NCBI RefSeq assembly: GCF_000312105.1
Contig: NZ_HE978638.1
Span: 1-64,000, forward strand
Reading direction: 5' to 3'
DNA: 64,000 bases
From: Aeromicrobium massiliense JC14
GTDB lineage: Bacteria > Actinomycetota > Actinomycetes > Propionibacteriales > Nocardioidaceae
Under the pieces are notes generated by a model. It saw only the letters and a program-made list of their open reading frames with translations, was not told the origin of the DNA and ran no database searches. This document shows positions 25,413-34,767 of the stretch, one piece after another. Both the position numbers and the translations under genes were made by a program. Each line of letters starts with the position of its first letter. The first letter of the stretch is position 1.

Positions 25413-25435
25413 ATGTGACATCGGGAGTGTTACAT
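25413..25435. promoter_or_regulatory. inverted repeat operator over the monooxygenase promoter
   Basis: ATGTGACA (25413-25420), 7 bases, TGTTACAT (25428-25435): seven of eight positions are symmetric. It overlaps the TACATT -10 box at 25431-25436, so a bound dimer would block transcription. The binding protein is not in the immediate neighbourhood. Confidence 0.6.
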
Positions 25436-25436
25436 T
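25431..25436 (+). promoter_or_regulatory. -10 box, leaderless promoter of the monooxygenase gene
   Basis: TACATT ends 6 bases before the ATG at 25443. Confidence 0.55.
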
Positions 25437-25442
25437 GCTGCC

Positions 25443-26906
25443 ATGACTGAGCACCTGGACGTCGTCGTGATCGGGGCGGGCCTCTCCGGCATCGACGGGG
25501 CGTACCGCATCCTCGAGGCCAACCCGGGCGTCACGTACGCCGTGCTGGAGGGACGTGACTCCCTCGGCGGCACCTGGGACCTGTTCCGGTACCCGGGCGT
25601 CCGCTCGGACTCGGACATGTTCACCCTCGCGTACCCGTTCCGGCCGTGGACGGGGGAGAAGTCGCTGTCCGACGGGGCCTCGATCCGCGAGTACATCCGG
25701 CAGACGGCCGAGGAGAACGGCATCGCCGACCACATCCGCTACGGGCACCGGGTCACCGGCCTGAGCTGGTCGTCGGCCGACGCGCGCTGGACGGTCACCG
25801 CGACCACCGCTGACGGCCCGGTCACGCTGACCGCGTCGATGATCTTCGCCGGCACCGGCTACTACCGCTACGGCGAGGCGTTCGTCCCGGACTTCCCGGG
25901 CATGCAGGACTACCGGGGCGAGGTCGTGGTGCCGCAGTTCTGGCCCGAGGACCTCGACTACGCGGGCAAGAAGGTGCTCGTCATCGGCAGCGGCGCCACG
26001 GCCGTGACCCTCGTGCCCTCGATGGCCGGCACCGCCGAGCACGTCACCATGCTGCAGCGCTCGCCGTCGTACGTCATGGCGCTGCCGGGGCGCGACAAGG
26101 TGGCGGACGCGCTGCGCGGGCGGCTCCCGGCCGGGCTCGCCCACCGGGCGGCCCGCGTCTACAAGGCGGTGACGACGCTGGGCTTCTACCTGTTCTGCCG
26201 CGCCTTCCCCAAGGCGTCCCGCCGCATCCTGCAGAAGCTCGCGGCCCGCCAGCTGCCCGAGGGCTACCCGGTCGACGTGCACTTCGCCCCGCGGTACGAC
26301 CCCTGGGACCAGCGCCTGTGCCTGGTGCCCGACGGCGACTTCTTCGGCGCGCTGCGCCGCGGCGAGGCGTCGATCGTCACCGACCAGGTCGAGCGATTCA
26401 CCGAGAAGGGCGTCCGGCTCTGCTCCGGCGACGAGATCGAGGCGGACGTCGTCGTGAGCGCCACCGGTCTCCAGGTCGCGGCGTTCGACGGCGTCGAGAT
26501 CGACGTCGACGGTGAGCCCGTCGCGCTGGGCGACAAGGTGCTGTACCGCGGCGCCATGCTCGAGGGCGTGCCGAACCTGGTCTACGCGCTCGGCTACTCC
26601 AACGCGTCGTGGACGCTGCGCGCCGACCTCACTGCCGTCTTCGCCGGACGCTTCCTGCGCCACCTGCGCGAGAGGGGCTACGAGTACGGCACGCCGCGAC
26701 CCAGCACGGACGTCGGCGAGCTGCGTCCGCCGATGGAGCTGAAGTCGAACTACCTCGCCCGCGCCAACGACCGCCTGCCCAAGCAGGGCAGCCGCGCGCC
26801 GTGGCTGGTGCGGCAGAACTGGGTGCTCGACTCACGCGACGCGAAGCGGCTCAGCCTGGACGAGGAGATCGAGTACAGCGTCCGCAAGCCGGTCGGCGTG
26901 GCCTGA
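25443..26906 (+). CDS. flavin-containing monooxygenase, EthA-like
   Basis: 487 residues with two Rossmann motifs: GAGLSG (FAD, residues 11-16) and VIGSGATAVTL (NADPH, about 179). It shares with the mycobacterial Baeyer-Villiger monooxygenase EthA the blocks WDLFRYPGVRSDSDM, PWDQRLCLVPDGD and LPKQGSRAPW. The family fingerprint FxGxxxHxxxWP reads YRGEVVVPQFWP at residues 157-168, so the conserved His is Val163. That substitution makes true Baeyer-Villiger activity uncertain; it may oxidise sulfur or nitrogen compounds instead. Divergent from the phytochrome gene. Confidence 0.88.
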   Translation: MTEHLDVVVIGAGLSGIDGAYRILEANPGVTYAVLEGRDSLGGTWDLFRYPGVRSDSDMFTLAYPFRPWTGEKSLSDGASIREYIRQTAEENGIADHIRYGHRVTGLSWSSADARWTVTATTADGPVTLTASMIFAGTGYYRYGEAFVPDFPGMQDYRGEVVVPQFWPEDLDYAGKKVLVIGSGATAVTLVPSMAGTAEHVTMLQRSPSYVMALPGRDKVADALRGRLPAGLAHRAARVYKAVTTLGFYLFCRAFPKASRRILQKLAARQLPEGYPVDVHFAPRYDPWDQRLCLVPDGDFFGALRRGEASIVTDQVERFTEKGVRLCSGDEIEADVVVSATGLQVAAFDGVEIDVDGEPVALGDKVLYRGAMLEGVPNLVYALGYSNASWTLRADLTAVFAGRFLRHLRERGYEYGTPRPSTDVGELRPPMELKSNYLARANDRLPKQGSRAPWLVRQNWVLDSRDAKRLSLDEEIEYSVRKPVGVA

Positions 26907-26916
26907 GCCGACCCGC

Positions 26917-26957
26917 CGCCGCGAGCCCGTGACCGACCCGGTCGCGGGCTCGCGGCG
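26917..26957. terminator. hairpin terminator between convergent genes
   Basis: A 19-base arm (26917-26935) pairs with 26939-26957 with one mismatch on a 3-base loop. It lies between the monooxygenase stop and the nei stop and can serve both. Confidence 0.8.
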
Positions 26958-26959
26958 TC

Positions 26960-27739
26960 TCAGGTCTGGCAGCGCGGGCACCAGTAGGTGTCGCGCTCGG
27001 TGAGCGGGGTGTCGCCCAGCGAGCCCTTGCGGATACGGGTGCCGCAGCGCCGGCACGGCTTGCCCTCGCGGCCGTAGACCCAGCGCTCCTCACCGGGGCG
27101 GGTGCTGCCGGTGAAGGCCCGCTCGATGCGCGCCTTGTTGAGGTCGAGCAGCCGGTGCCCGCGCGAGACGACGCGGCGCAGGTCGCCCACCTCGCCGACG
27201 GGACGGGTGGGCAGCTGGCCGTGCAGGAAGCAGATCTCGTTGACGTACTCGTTGCCGAAGCCGGCCAGGTTGCGCTGGTCGAGCAGGGCCAGGAAGACCG
27301 GGCGCTCCGGGTCGGAGCCGACGCGGCGGACCGCCTCGTCGAGGTCCCAGTCGGGACCGAGCAGGTCGGGACCGAGGTAGGCGAGGGCGTCGGCCTCGGC
27401 GTCGCGCTCGAGCACCTCCAGCACGCCGAGCGAGAACCCGACCGCCTGCCACTCGGCGTTGGCCAGCACGGCCCGCGCCGAGTGCGCCGGCCGGCGCCAG
27501 CGGGTGTCGAGCCGGTAGACGTGCCAGGCGCCCTCCATCTTCAGGTGCGAGTGGATCGATACCTCCGGCGTGCGCACCACCAGGTGCTTGCCGCGGCTGA
27601 CCGCGCTCTCGACCACCTGGCCGGTGAGGTCGAGGGTGGCGAACGCCGGGACGCGGAAGTCGCTGACCGTCAGGGGCCGGCCCGCCAGCGCCTCGTGCAG
27701 GCGGTGCGCGGTGCGCCAGACGGTGTCGCCCTCAGGCAC
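26960..27739 (-). CDS. nei: endonuclease VIII-type DNA glycosylase
   Basis: 259 residues of the Fpg/Nei family. The N-terminal PEGDTVW gives the catalytic Pro2-Glu3 (after the initiator), with the beta-sandwich HSHLKMEGAW. The helix-two-turn-helix region contains LAGFGNEYVNEICFLHG. The C-terminal zinc finger is C-x2-C...C-x2-C (CRRC and CPRC). It removes oxidised pyrimidines and cuts the abasic site. The GTG start overlaps the lhr stop by 8 bases, so the two form a coupled repair operon, as in mycobacteria. Confidence 0.9.
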   Translation of the reverse strand: MPEGDTVWRTAHRLHEALAGRPLTVSDFRVPAFATLDLTGQVVESAVSRGKHLVVRTPEVSIHSHLKMEGAWHVYRLDTRWRRPAHSARAVLANAEWQAVGFSLGVLEVLERDAEADALAYLGPDLLGPDWDLDEAVRRVGSDPERPVFLALLDQRNLAGFGNEYVNEICFLHGQLPTRPVGEVGDLRRVVSRGHRLLDLNKARIERAFTGSTRPGEERWVYGREGKPCRRCGTRIRKGSLGDTPLTERDTYWCPRCQT

Positions 27740-30700
27740 GCAGCCGCACCCCCTTCGGGGCTCGCTCGAACCCGGCCTCGACCAGCGCCTCGCCGAACGG
27801 CGTGGACGTGGTGGGCCCGCCGTCGACCGTCTCGACCGACAGCCGCTCGACCCGGCGTCCGCGCACGGCCGACGCGAGCGCCGCCGCCGCGGAAGCGAGC
27901 CGCGTGGCGTCGTCGGTGAACGTCAGCACGGTGCGTCCGCCCCGTTCCAGGTAGGCCACGAGGTGCCCGTCGTGCAGCGCGACGAGCGCACCGGACTTGC
28001 GGCCCGGACGGTGCTTGGACTCGGCGTCGGGCCGCTCGGGCCAGCCCAGCGCGGCGCCGTACGGGTTGGCCGGGTCGGTGGCGGCGAGCACCACGGCCGC
28101 GTCGGCGGTGGGGGCGTCGTCGTCGCGGTCGTGCGAGCGCAGCCGGTCGATCGTCGCCGAGGCGGCGAACTGCGCCGCGCCGAGCGACTCGACGAAGTAG
28201 CCGCGCAGCGCGCGTCCGCCCTGCTCGAGCTCGCGCAGCACGCGGTAGACGCCGGCGAACCCGCCGGGCACCTGCTCGGCCTGCACCGAGCCGCGGGTGA
28301 CGACGCCGTAGCGGTCGAGCAGCACCTCGGCGCGGGCGAGGGCGGCCTGGGTGGGGTCGAGCCCGGCGTCGGGCAGCACGTACCAACGGCCGCTCACCGT
28401 GGGCAGGCCGGCGCGCGCGACCCGGGCCGGGCGGGCGGGGCGTCCGCGGTGGAGCCGCGAGCGCGGCGGCTGGCGGGTGGTGCGGTGGGCGCCGCGGCCG
28501 CCGACGTAGGTGCGCAGCGGCGCCAGGGTGTCGTTGCTGACCCGGCCGGCCCACACGAGCTCCCACAGCGCGTCCTCGACCTGCGCGTCGGTGACGGGGT
28601 CGTCGCTCAGCACCGTGACGGCGTCGGCCAGCCTGCGGAAGAAGTGGCCGCCGCCGTCGCCGAGCGCCTCGAGGACGTGCTGCTGCAGCGCGTCGGGCTC
28701 GTGCGCCGACTCGTGCGGGAGGACGAGGTCGGCCGGGTGGAGGCGGACCCACCCGTCGCGACCGGGCAGGGTGCCGGCCCCGCTCCAGACGACCTCGCCA
28801 CCGGCGGTGAGCTCGTCGAGCATCGCGGGGGAGTAGTCGGCCACCCGGCTGGGCAGCACGAGTGACTCCCAGGCCGACGCCGGCAGGGGCAGTCCGGCGA
28901 GCTGGTCGACGACCGTCATGACGCCGTCGACCCCGCGCAGCGACCGGTCGGCCGACTGCCACGAGACCAGGAACCGGGCGTACGTGGCGGTGTCGACCGG
29001 CTCGACCTGCTGGCGGGCGGCGGCCAGGGAGCGCGAGCGCAGCCGGCGCAGCACGTCGGGCGAGACCCACTCGGTGCCGGTGGACGCGGGCCGGAACTCG
29101 CCCTCGACCAGGCGTCCGTCGCGGGCCAGCCGGCGCAGCTGGTCGCGGGCCACGGCCTCGCCGAGCCCGAGCCGCGCGGCGACGTCGCGCGCGGTGAACG
29201 GGCCGTGGGTACGGGCGTACTGGCCGAGCAGGTCGCCGAGCGGGTCGTCGGCCGGGTCGAGGAACGCCTCGGGCACGCCGACCGGCACGGCGACGCCGAG
29301 GCCGTCACGCAGGCGCCCGACCTCCTCGACGGTCGCCCAGCGCTGCTCGCCGGCCACGGACAGCTCGACGACCCGCCGGGCGGTGGCCAGCTCGCCGAGC
29401 CACGCGCGGGCTGCGTTGGGGTCGCGCTCGACGGTGCGCTCGGTGACCTCGTCGGCGGTCAGCGGCCCGAGCAGGCGCAGCAGGTCGGCGACGCCCTCGG
29501 CGTCCTTGGCCCGGCGCTCGTCGGTGAGCCGCTGCAGCTCGGCCTCGGTCTGGCGCAGCGCCTCGGGGTCGAGCAGCTCGCGCAGGTCGGCCCGGCCCAG
29601 CAGCTCCGACAGCAGCGCCGGGTCGAGCGACAGCGCGGACGCCCGTCGCTCGGCCAACGGGGTGTCGCCCTCGTAGAGGAAGGACGCCACGTAGCCGAAC
29701 AGCAGCGTGTGCGCGAACGGGGACGCCTTCTCCGTGGTGACCTCGGCGATCTCGACCTGGCGCGACGCGATGCGGCGGGCCAGCGCGTCGAGGGCGGGCA
29801 GGTCGTAGACGTCCTGCAGGCACTCGCGCGCGGTCTCGAGCAGGATCGGGAAGGTCGGGAACTTGCGGGCCACGTCGAGCAGCTGGGCCGAGCGCTGGCG
29901 CTGCTGCCACAGGGGTGACCGCTTGCCCGGGTTGCGCCGCGGCAGCAGCAGGGCGCGGGCCGCGCACTCGCGGAAGCGGGCTGCGAACAGGGCCGACCCG
30001 CCCACCTCGTCGGTGACCAGACGGTCGAGCTCGTCAGCATCGAACACGAACAGGTCGGCGCCGGGCGGCTCGGACTCGGTGTCGGGGATGCGCGCCACGA
30101 TGCCGTCGTCGGAGGCCACCACGGAGCCGTCGATGCCGTGCCGCTCGAGGATGCGGGCGGCCACGGCCAGCGCCCACGGCGCGTGCACCCGGCGTCCGTA
30201 CGGCGAGTGCAGGACGACGCGCCAGTCGCCCAGCTCGTCGCGGAAGCGCTCGACGACGAGCCGGCGGTCGGTGGGCAGGACGCCGGTGGCGCCGCGCTGC
30301 TCCTCCAGGAAGGCCAGCAGGTTGTCGACCGAGAACCGGTCGAGCCCGGCGGCCTCGCCGCGGGCGCGGGCCTGCTTGGTGGTGCCCGACGTGATCTCGC
30401 GGACGAACGAGCCCATCGCCTCGCCGAGCTCGGCCGGACGTCCCTCGTTGTCGCCGTGCCAGAAGGGCGGCTTGCCCGGCTGGCCGGGCGCGGGGGTGAC
30501 GACGACCCGGTCGTGGGTGATCTCCTGGATGCGCCAGCTCGTGGCGCCGAGCGCGAAGACGTCGTTGACGCGTGACTCGTAGACCATCTCCTCGTCGAGC
30601 TCGCCGACCTTGCGCGGTCCGCGGGACTGCTCCTCGCCCTCGGGCAGCGTGACGGTGAACAGCCCGCGGTCGGGGATCGTGCCGCCGCTGGTGACCGCGA

Positions 30701-32279
30701 GCCGCTGCGCACCGGGGCGGCCGGTGAGCGTCGCGCCGTCGCGGTCCCAGACCACGCGCGGGCGCAGCTCGGCGAACTCGTCGGACGGGTAGCGGCCGCT
30801 GAGCAGGTCGAGGGTGGCCTCGTACGCGGAGCGGGGGAGCGTGGCGAACGGCGCGCTGCGCCGGACGGTCGCGAACCACTCCTCGGCGTCCAGCGGCTCC
30901 AGCGCGCAGGCGGCGACGGTCTGCTGGGCCAGGATGTCGAGCGGGTTGGCCGGCACCGAGATGGCCTCGAGCAGCCCGGCCTGCATGCGCTCGGCGGTGA
31001 CGGCCGCGCCGAGCAGCTCGTGCCGGGTGCGCGGGTAGACCAGGCCGCGCGAGACCTCGCCGACTTGGTGCCCGGCGCGACCGACGCGCTGCAGCCCGCT
31101 CGCCACCGACGGCGGCGAGGCGACCTGCACGACGAGGTCGACCGCGCCCATGTCGATGCCGAGCTCCAGGCTGGACGTGGCCACCACACAGCGCAGCCGC
31201 CCGGTCTTGAGGTCGTCCTCGATGATCGCCCGCTGCTCCTTGCTGACCGAGCCGTGGTGCGCGCGGGCGACCAGCGTCTCGTCGGCCCCCTCGCCCTGCC
31301 GCTCGGCGTAGAGCTCGTTGAGCCGCGCGGTGAGCCGCTCGGCCAGGCCGCGGGAGTTGACGAACACGATGGTCGAGCGCTGGCCGAGCACCTGGTCGAG
31401 CACGTGCTCCTCGACGTGCGGCCAGATGCTGCCGGCCGGCTGGTCGTCGTCGAGCGCCCGGGCGCCGCTGCCCTCCTCGCGCTTCGGGGCGGGGATCGAG
31501 GTCATGTCCTCGACCGGCACGACGACGCCCAGCTCGAGCCGCGACGGCGACTCGGGCGCGACGACGCGTACCGGCGCGCGTCCGCCCAGGAACCGCGCCA
31601 CCTCGTCGTGCGGTCGGACGGTGGCGCTCAGGCCAATGCGCTGGGCCGGACGGCCGAGCAGGTCGTCGAGCCGCTCCAGCGACAGGGCCAGGTGGGCGCC
31701 GCGCTTGGTGCCGGCGACGGCGTGGATCTCGTCGACGATGACGGTGTCGACGTCGCGCAGCGTCTCGCGGGCCGCGGACGTCAGCATGAGGTACAGCGAC
31801 TCCGGCGTGGTGATGAGCACGTCCGGCGGGCTGGTGACGAGCTTGCGTCGCTCGGCCTGCGGGGTGTCGCCGGAGCGGATGCCCACCGTCACCGGGTGCA
31901 GCTCCTCGCCGCGGCGCAGCGCGGTCTGGGTGATGCCGACCAGCGGCGAGCGCAGGTTGCGCTCGACGTCGACGGCGAGCGCCTTGAGCGGGGAGACGTA
32001 GAGGACGCGGGTGCCGGTGCGCTCGGCGTCGAGCGGCCGGCGCATCAGCCGGTCGATGGACGACAGGAACGCGGCGAGCGTCTTGCCCGACCCGGTGGGC
32101 GCCACCACGAGCAGGTGGTCGCCGCGCGCGGCACCGTCCCACGCGCCGAGCTGGGCGGGCGTGGGCGCGGTGAAGGTGCGCTCGAACCACTCGCGGGTGG
32201 CCGGCGCGAAGCCCGCCATCGGCCCGGGCGTCGCGTGTCCGTCCGGCCCGGCCTCGGTGCTCGTTCCTCGCTCGCTCAT
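27732..32279 (-). CDS. lhr: large ATP-dependent helicase Lhr
   Basis: 1515 residues, typical of full-length actinobacterial Lhr. The N-terminal helicase core has Walker A APTGSGKTLAA (near residue 60), DEIH box IVDEIHAVAGTKRGAHLALSLERL, motif STVRPHD-like SATV, and motif VI LQRVGRAGHQVG. A winged-helix and beta-barrel Lhr core follows, then a long C-terminal region of further winged-helix folds. Lhr is a 3'-5' superfamily 2 helicase that unwinds RNA:DNA hybrids and is induced by DNA damage in mycobacteria. Paired with nei downstream. A GAAGG Shine-Dalgarno is 6 bases before the ATG. Confidence 0.95.
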   Translation of the reverse strand: MSERGTSTEAGPDGHATPGPMAGFAPATREWFERTFTAPTPAQLGAWDGAARGDHLLVVAPTGSGKTLAAFLSSIDRLMRRPLDAERTGTRVLYVSPLKALAVDVERNLRSPLVGITQTALRRGEELHPVTVGIRSGDTPQAERRKLVTSPPDVLITTPESLYLMLTSAARETLRDVDTVIVDEIHAVAGTKRGAHLALSLERLDDLLGRPAQRIGLSATVRPHDEVARFLGGRAPVRVVAPESPSRLELGVVVPVEDMTSIPAPKREEGSGARALDDDQPAGSIWPHVEEHVLDQVLGQRSTIVFVNSRGLAERLTARLNELYAERQGEGADETLVARAHHGSVSKEQRAIIEDDLKTGRLRCVVATSSLELGIDMGAVDLVVQVASPPSVASGLQRVGRAGHQVGEVSRGLVYPRTRHELLGAAVTAERMQAGLLEAISVPANPLDILAQQTVAACALEPLDAEEWFATVRRSAPFATLPRSAYEATLDLLSGRYPSDEFAELRPRVVWDRDGATLTGRPGAQRLAVTSGGTIPDRGLFTVTLPEGEEQSRGPRKVGELDEEMVYESRVNDVFALGATSWRIQEITHDRVVVTPAPGQPGKPPFWHGDNEGRPAELGEAMGSFVREITSGTTKQARARGEAAGLDRFSVDNLLAFLEEQRGATGVLPTDRRLVVERFRDELGDWRVVLHSPYGRRVHAPWALAVAARILERHGIDGSVVASDDGIVARIPDTESEPPGADLFVFDADELDRLVTDEVGGSALFAARFRECAARALLLPRRNPGKRSPLWQQRQRSAQLLDVARKFPTFPILLETARECLQDVYDLPALDALARRIASRQVEIAEVTTEKASPFAHTLLFGYVASFLYEGDTPLAERRASALSLDPALLSELLGRADLRELLDPEALRQTEAELQRLTDERRAKDAEGVADLLRLLGPLTADEVTERTVERDPNAARAWLGELATARRVVELSVAGEQRWATVEEVGRLRDGLGVAVPVGVPEAFLDPADDPLGDLLGQYARTHGPFTARDVAARLGLGEAVARDQLRRLARDGRLVEGEFRPASTGTEWVSPDVLRRLRSRSLAAARQQVEPVDTATYARFLVSWQSADRSLRGVDGVMTVVDQLAGLPLPASAWESLVLPSRVADYSPAMLDELTAGGEVVWSGAGTLPGRDGWVRLHPADLVLPHESAHEPDALQQHVLEALGDGGGHFFRRLADAVTVLSDDPVTDAQVEDALWELVWAGRVSNDTLAPLRTYVGGRGAHRTTRQPPRSRLHRGRPARPARVARAGLPTVSGRWYVLPDAGLDPTQAALARAEVLLDRYGVVTRGSVQAEQVPGGFAGVYRVLRELEQGGRALRGYFVESLGAAQFAASATIDRLRSHDRDDDAPTADAAVVLAATDPANPYGAALGWPERPDAESKHRPGRKSGALVALHDGHLVAYLERGGRTVLTFTDDATRLASAAAALASAVRGRRVERLSVETVDGGPTTSTPFGEALVEAGFERAPKGVRLRA

Positions 32280-32372
32280 GTGGCCTTCATGGTGGCAGGA
32301 CGCACCGACACCGCACGACGAGCCGGGTGCCGTGCCCGGGATCCGTGGCTTGTTCGTGCATGCTTGGGCACC

Positions 32373-33383
32373 ATGACGTCACGCACCACCCTGCTCTCCG
32401 CCCTGCTCGTCGCCGGCCTCGCGCTCCCGGCCTGCTCGACCGACGAGAAGCCCGGCTCGAAGCCCAGCCCGGACGCCGACGAGCGCGGTGGCGCCACCCT
32501 CGTCGCCCGGTCCCCGCTGACGGGCCTGGAGCTGAAGGGCGGCCTGCCCAAGAACCCGCCGTTCGTCGTGAAGATCGAGAACTCCAGCAGCGGCGAGCCG
32601 CAGTACGGCGTCCACCACGCCGACCTCGTCGTCGAGGAGATGGTCGAGGGCGGCATCACCCGCCTGGCCGCGATCTACCACGGCAAGGTGCCGTCCAAGA
32701 TCGGTCACGTCCGTTCCCTGCGCGGCACCGACGCCGGCATCGCCGCGCCGGTCGAGGGCCAGGTCGTGGCCTCCGGCGGCGCGCAGAAGGCGTACGCCGT
32801 GCTCGACCGCGCCGACGTGAAGGTCTGGTCCGAGGACAACGGCGCCCCCGGCTTCACCCGTGACCCCGCCAAGCGGGCGCCGTACGACCGGCTGATGGAC
32901 CTGCGCCAGGTCGCCGCGAAGGCCGGCGAGGACGAGGTCGCGCGCGACTACCTGCCGTGGACGGCGAAGGGCGCGAAGCCCGTCCCCGCGGCCAAGACCG
33001 CCTCGCGGGCGAGCGTCCGCTTCTCCAGCAGCCACACCACCGAGTGGGCCCGCAAGGGCGGCACGTGGACCCGGCAGAACGGTCACGCCGCGTCGGGCCA
33101 GGAGTTCCGGGCCACGTCGATCCTCGTGCTGTCGGCGGACGTGAAGGACGCCGGCTACCGCGACCCGGGCGGCAACCCGGTGCCGGAGACGGTGTTCAAG
33201 GGCCAGGGCCGCGCGACGCTGCTGCGCGCCGACGGCGGCGTCGTCGAGGGCACGTGGAGCAAGCGGACGCTGGGCTCGACGATCTCGCTGAAGACCGCGG
33301 ACGGCAAGGGCTTCACGGTCGACCCGGGCCGCACCTGGATCGAGCTGGTGCCGAAGTCGACCGGGTCGGTCACGACCCGCTGA
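32373..33383 (+). CDS. DUF3048 (YerB-like) lipoprotein
   Basis: 336 residues. A lipoprotein signal ends in lipobox LPAC|S (Cys21), followed by a short Ser/Pro linker and a DUF3048 domain with RSPLTGLEL, PFVVKIENSS, VHHADLVVEEMVEGGITRLAAIYHG and a late LRADGGVVEGTW. These match the Bacillus YerB family. It is exported and membrane-anchored; the biochemical role is unknown. It is divergent from lhr and overlaps the convergent merR gene by 14 bases at the 3' end. Confidence 0.88.
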   Translation: MTSRTTLLSALLVAGLALPACSTDEKPGSKPSPDADERGGATLVARSPLTGLELKGGLPKNPPFVVKIENSSSGEPQYGVHHADLVVEEMVEGGITRLAAIYHGKVPSKIGHVRSLRGTDAGIAAPVEGQVVASGGAQKAYAVLDRADVKVWSEDNGAPGFTRDPAKRAPYDRLMDLRQVAAKAGEDEVARDYLPWTAKGAKPVPAAKTASRASVRFSSSHTTEWARKGGTWTRQNGHAASGQEFRATSILVLSADVKDAGYRDPGGNPVPETVFKGQGRATLLRADGGVVEGTWSKRTLGSTISLKTADGKGFTVDPGRTWIELVPKSTGSVTTR

Positions 33384-34146
33384 CCGGCTCCTCCGGCGTC
33401 CCGTAGCCGAGCTCGGCGAGCTTCTCGCCGAGCTCGTGCTCGATCGCCTGGCCGAGCTGGCGGCGGAAGATGCCGAGCGTCACCTGGCTGGCCACGGGGA
33501 TGAGCCGCTCGACGACGGCCACGACGTCGGGCCACTGACCCTCGGGCATGCCGGCGTCGAGGAACGGCTGGACGATCTCGTCGACCGTGCTGGCCACGAA
33601 CGCGTCGGCGATGCGGCTCAGCGACTCGCGCATGAGCGGGAACAGCGCCATGACGGTGGTCGTCGACAGGCCCAGCGCGACGGCCGCGGCCCCGGCCCGG
33701 ACGACGGTGGGCGACACCAGACGGACCGTGTTCTCGTCGACGTGCTCCGCCAGCCCGTACTCGACCAGCGCGTCGATGAGGGCGTCGTCGCGGCCGACGC
33801 CGGCGAGCGCCGCCAGGGCGTCGCGCGACATCTCCTCGGGCTCCTCCTCGCGTCCGGGGGAGTCGAGCACCTGGAGCAGGTCGAGCGCGTGCGAGCTGGC
33901 CGTCGACGGGTTCGAGAGCATCGCCTTCTCCACCGCCGCGAGCGTGTAGCCGCGGTCGAGGAGCTCGCGCACGAGGCGCAGCTTCTGCAGGTGGACCTGG
34001 TTGTAGTAGCCGGTGCGGCCCTCCAGGCGGGGCGGCGGGATCAGCCCACGACCCGAGTACGCCCGGACGTTACGCACGGTCATCTCGGCGCGCTGGGCCA
34101 GCTCGTCGATCGTGAACTCCTCGGACGCGGGCGCTCCGTGCGACAT
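33370..34146 (-). CDS. MerR family transcriptional regulator
   Basis: 258 residues. The N-terminal winged helix reads FTIDELAQRAEMTVRNVRAYSGRGLIPPP then GRTGYYNQVHLQKLRLVRELLDRGYTL, the MerR DNA-binding domain. No metal-binding Cys is seen; the C-terminal part (about residues 90-258) is a helical effector-like domain of unknown ligand. It is divergent from yqgE with only 17 bases between starts, so the two share or overlap promoters and MerR may control yqgE. Confidence 0.85.
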   Translation of the reverse strand: MSHGAPASEEFTIDELAQRAEMTVRNVRAYSGRGLIPPPRLEGRTGYYNQVHLQKLRLVRELLDRGYTLAAVEKAMLSNPSTASSHALDLLQVLDSPGREEEPEEMSRDALAALAGVGRDDALIDALVEYGLAEHVDENTVRLVSPTVVRAGAAAVALGLSTTTVMALFPLMRESLSRIADAFVASTVDEIVQPFLDAGMPEGQWPDVVAVVERLIPVASQVTLGIFRRQLGQAIEHELGEKLAELGYGTPEEPVSGS

Positions 34147-34152
34147 GTGGGC

Positions 34153-34158
34153 ATCATA
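34153..34158 (-). promoter_or_regulatory. -10 box, leaderless promoter of the merR gene
   Basis: TATGAT (near-consensus) on the minus strand ends 6 bases before the ATG at 34146. Confidence 0.6.
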
Positions 34159-34163
34159 GGGGC

Positions 34164-34712
34164 ATGGACTCGATGCGCGGACGCCTCCTGGTGGCGACCC
34201 CCTCGGTGGAGAGCGGGCCGTTCCGCCGCAGCGTCGTCTTCCTGCTCGACCACGACGAGGACGGCGCCCTGGGCGTCATCGTCAACCATCCGACGCACGC
34301 CGACGTCGACGACGTCCTGCCCTCGTGGTCGGCGCTCGTGGGGGCTCCGGACTGCCTGTTCGAGGGCGGTCCGGTGTCGATGGACTCCGCGCTCGCCGTC
34401 GCCGTCGTGCCCGCCGGCTCCAGCCCGGCCGGCTTCCGGCCGATGACCGGACGGTTCGGCCTGGTCGACCTCGACGGCCCGGTGCCGGACGCGACCGAGC
34501 TGCTCGGCATGCGGGTCTTCGCCGGGTACGCCGGCTGGAGCGCCGGCCAGCTCGAGGACGAGATCGCCGAGGGCTCGTGGCTGGTCACCGAGGCCCGCGA
34601 CGAGGACGTCCTCACGCCCCAGCCGGAGAACCTGTGGCGCAGCGTGCTGCGCCGCCAGGAGGGCGACGCGCGCTTCCTGGCCACGTTCCCCGACGACCCC
34701 ACCGAGAACTGA
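34164..34712 (+). CDS. YqgE/AlgH family protein
   Basis: 182 residues of the compact AlgH/YqgE fold: MRGRLLVATPSV, FRRSVVFLLDHDEDGALGVIVNHPT, and VFAGYAGWSAGQLEDEIAEGSWLV are all family hallmarks. The role is unclear; AlgH was linked to alginate regulation in Pseudomonas, but the protein is widespread. The start is either ATG 34164 or 34173 (MRGRLL), both within the divergent gap to merR. Confidence 0.88.
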   Translation: MDSMRGRLLVATPSVESGPFRRSVVFLLDHDEDGALGVIVNHPTHADVDDVLPSWSALVGAPDCLFEGGPVSMDSALAVAVVPAGSSPAGFRPMTGRFGLVDLDGPVPDATELLGMRVFAGYAGWSAGQLEDEIAEGSWLVTEARDEDVLTPQPENLWRSVLRRQEGDARFLATFPDDPTEN

Positions 34713-34754
34713 CCCGGCTCGCTCGCGCGCTTCGGTCGGGCGGGGTCGGCGGGT

Positions 34755-34760
34755 TAGACT
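34755..34760 (+). promoter_or_regulatory. -10 box, leaderless promoter of the DUF3039 operon
   Basis: TAGACT ends 7 bases before the GTG at 34768. Confidence 0.55.
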
Positions 34761-34767
34761 CCCGGAC

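Noticed and set aside
23320-25446. 708-codon open frame on the plus strand opposite the phytochrome gene
   Set aside because: Composition of an antisense shadow (Gly/Val/Asp/His/Arg rich); the phytochrome frame has recognisable domains over its whole length.
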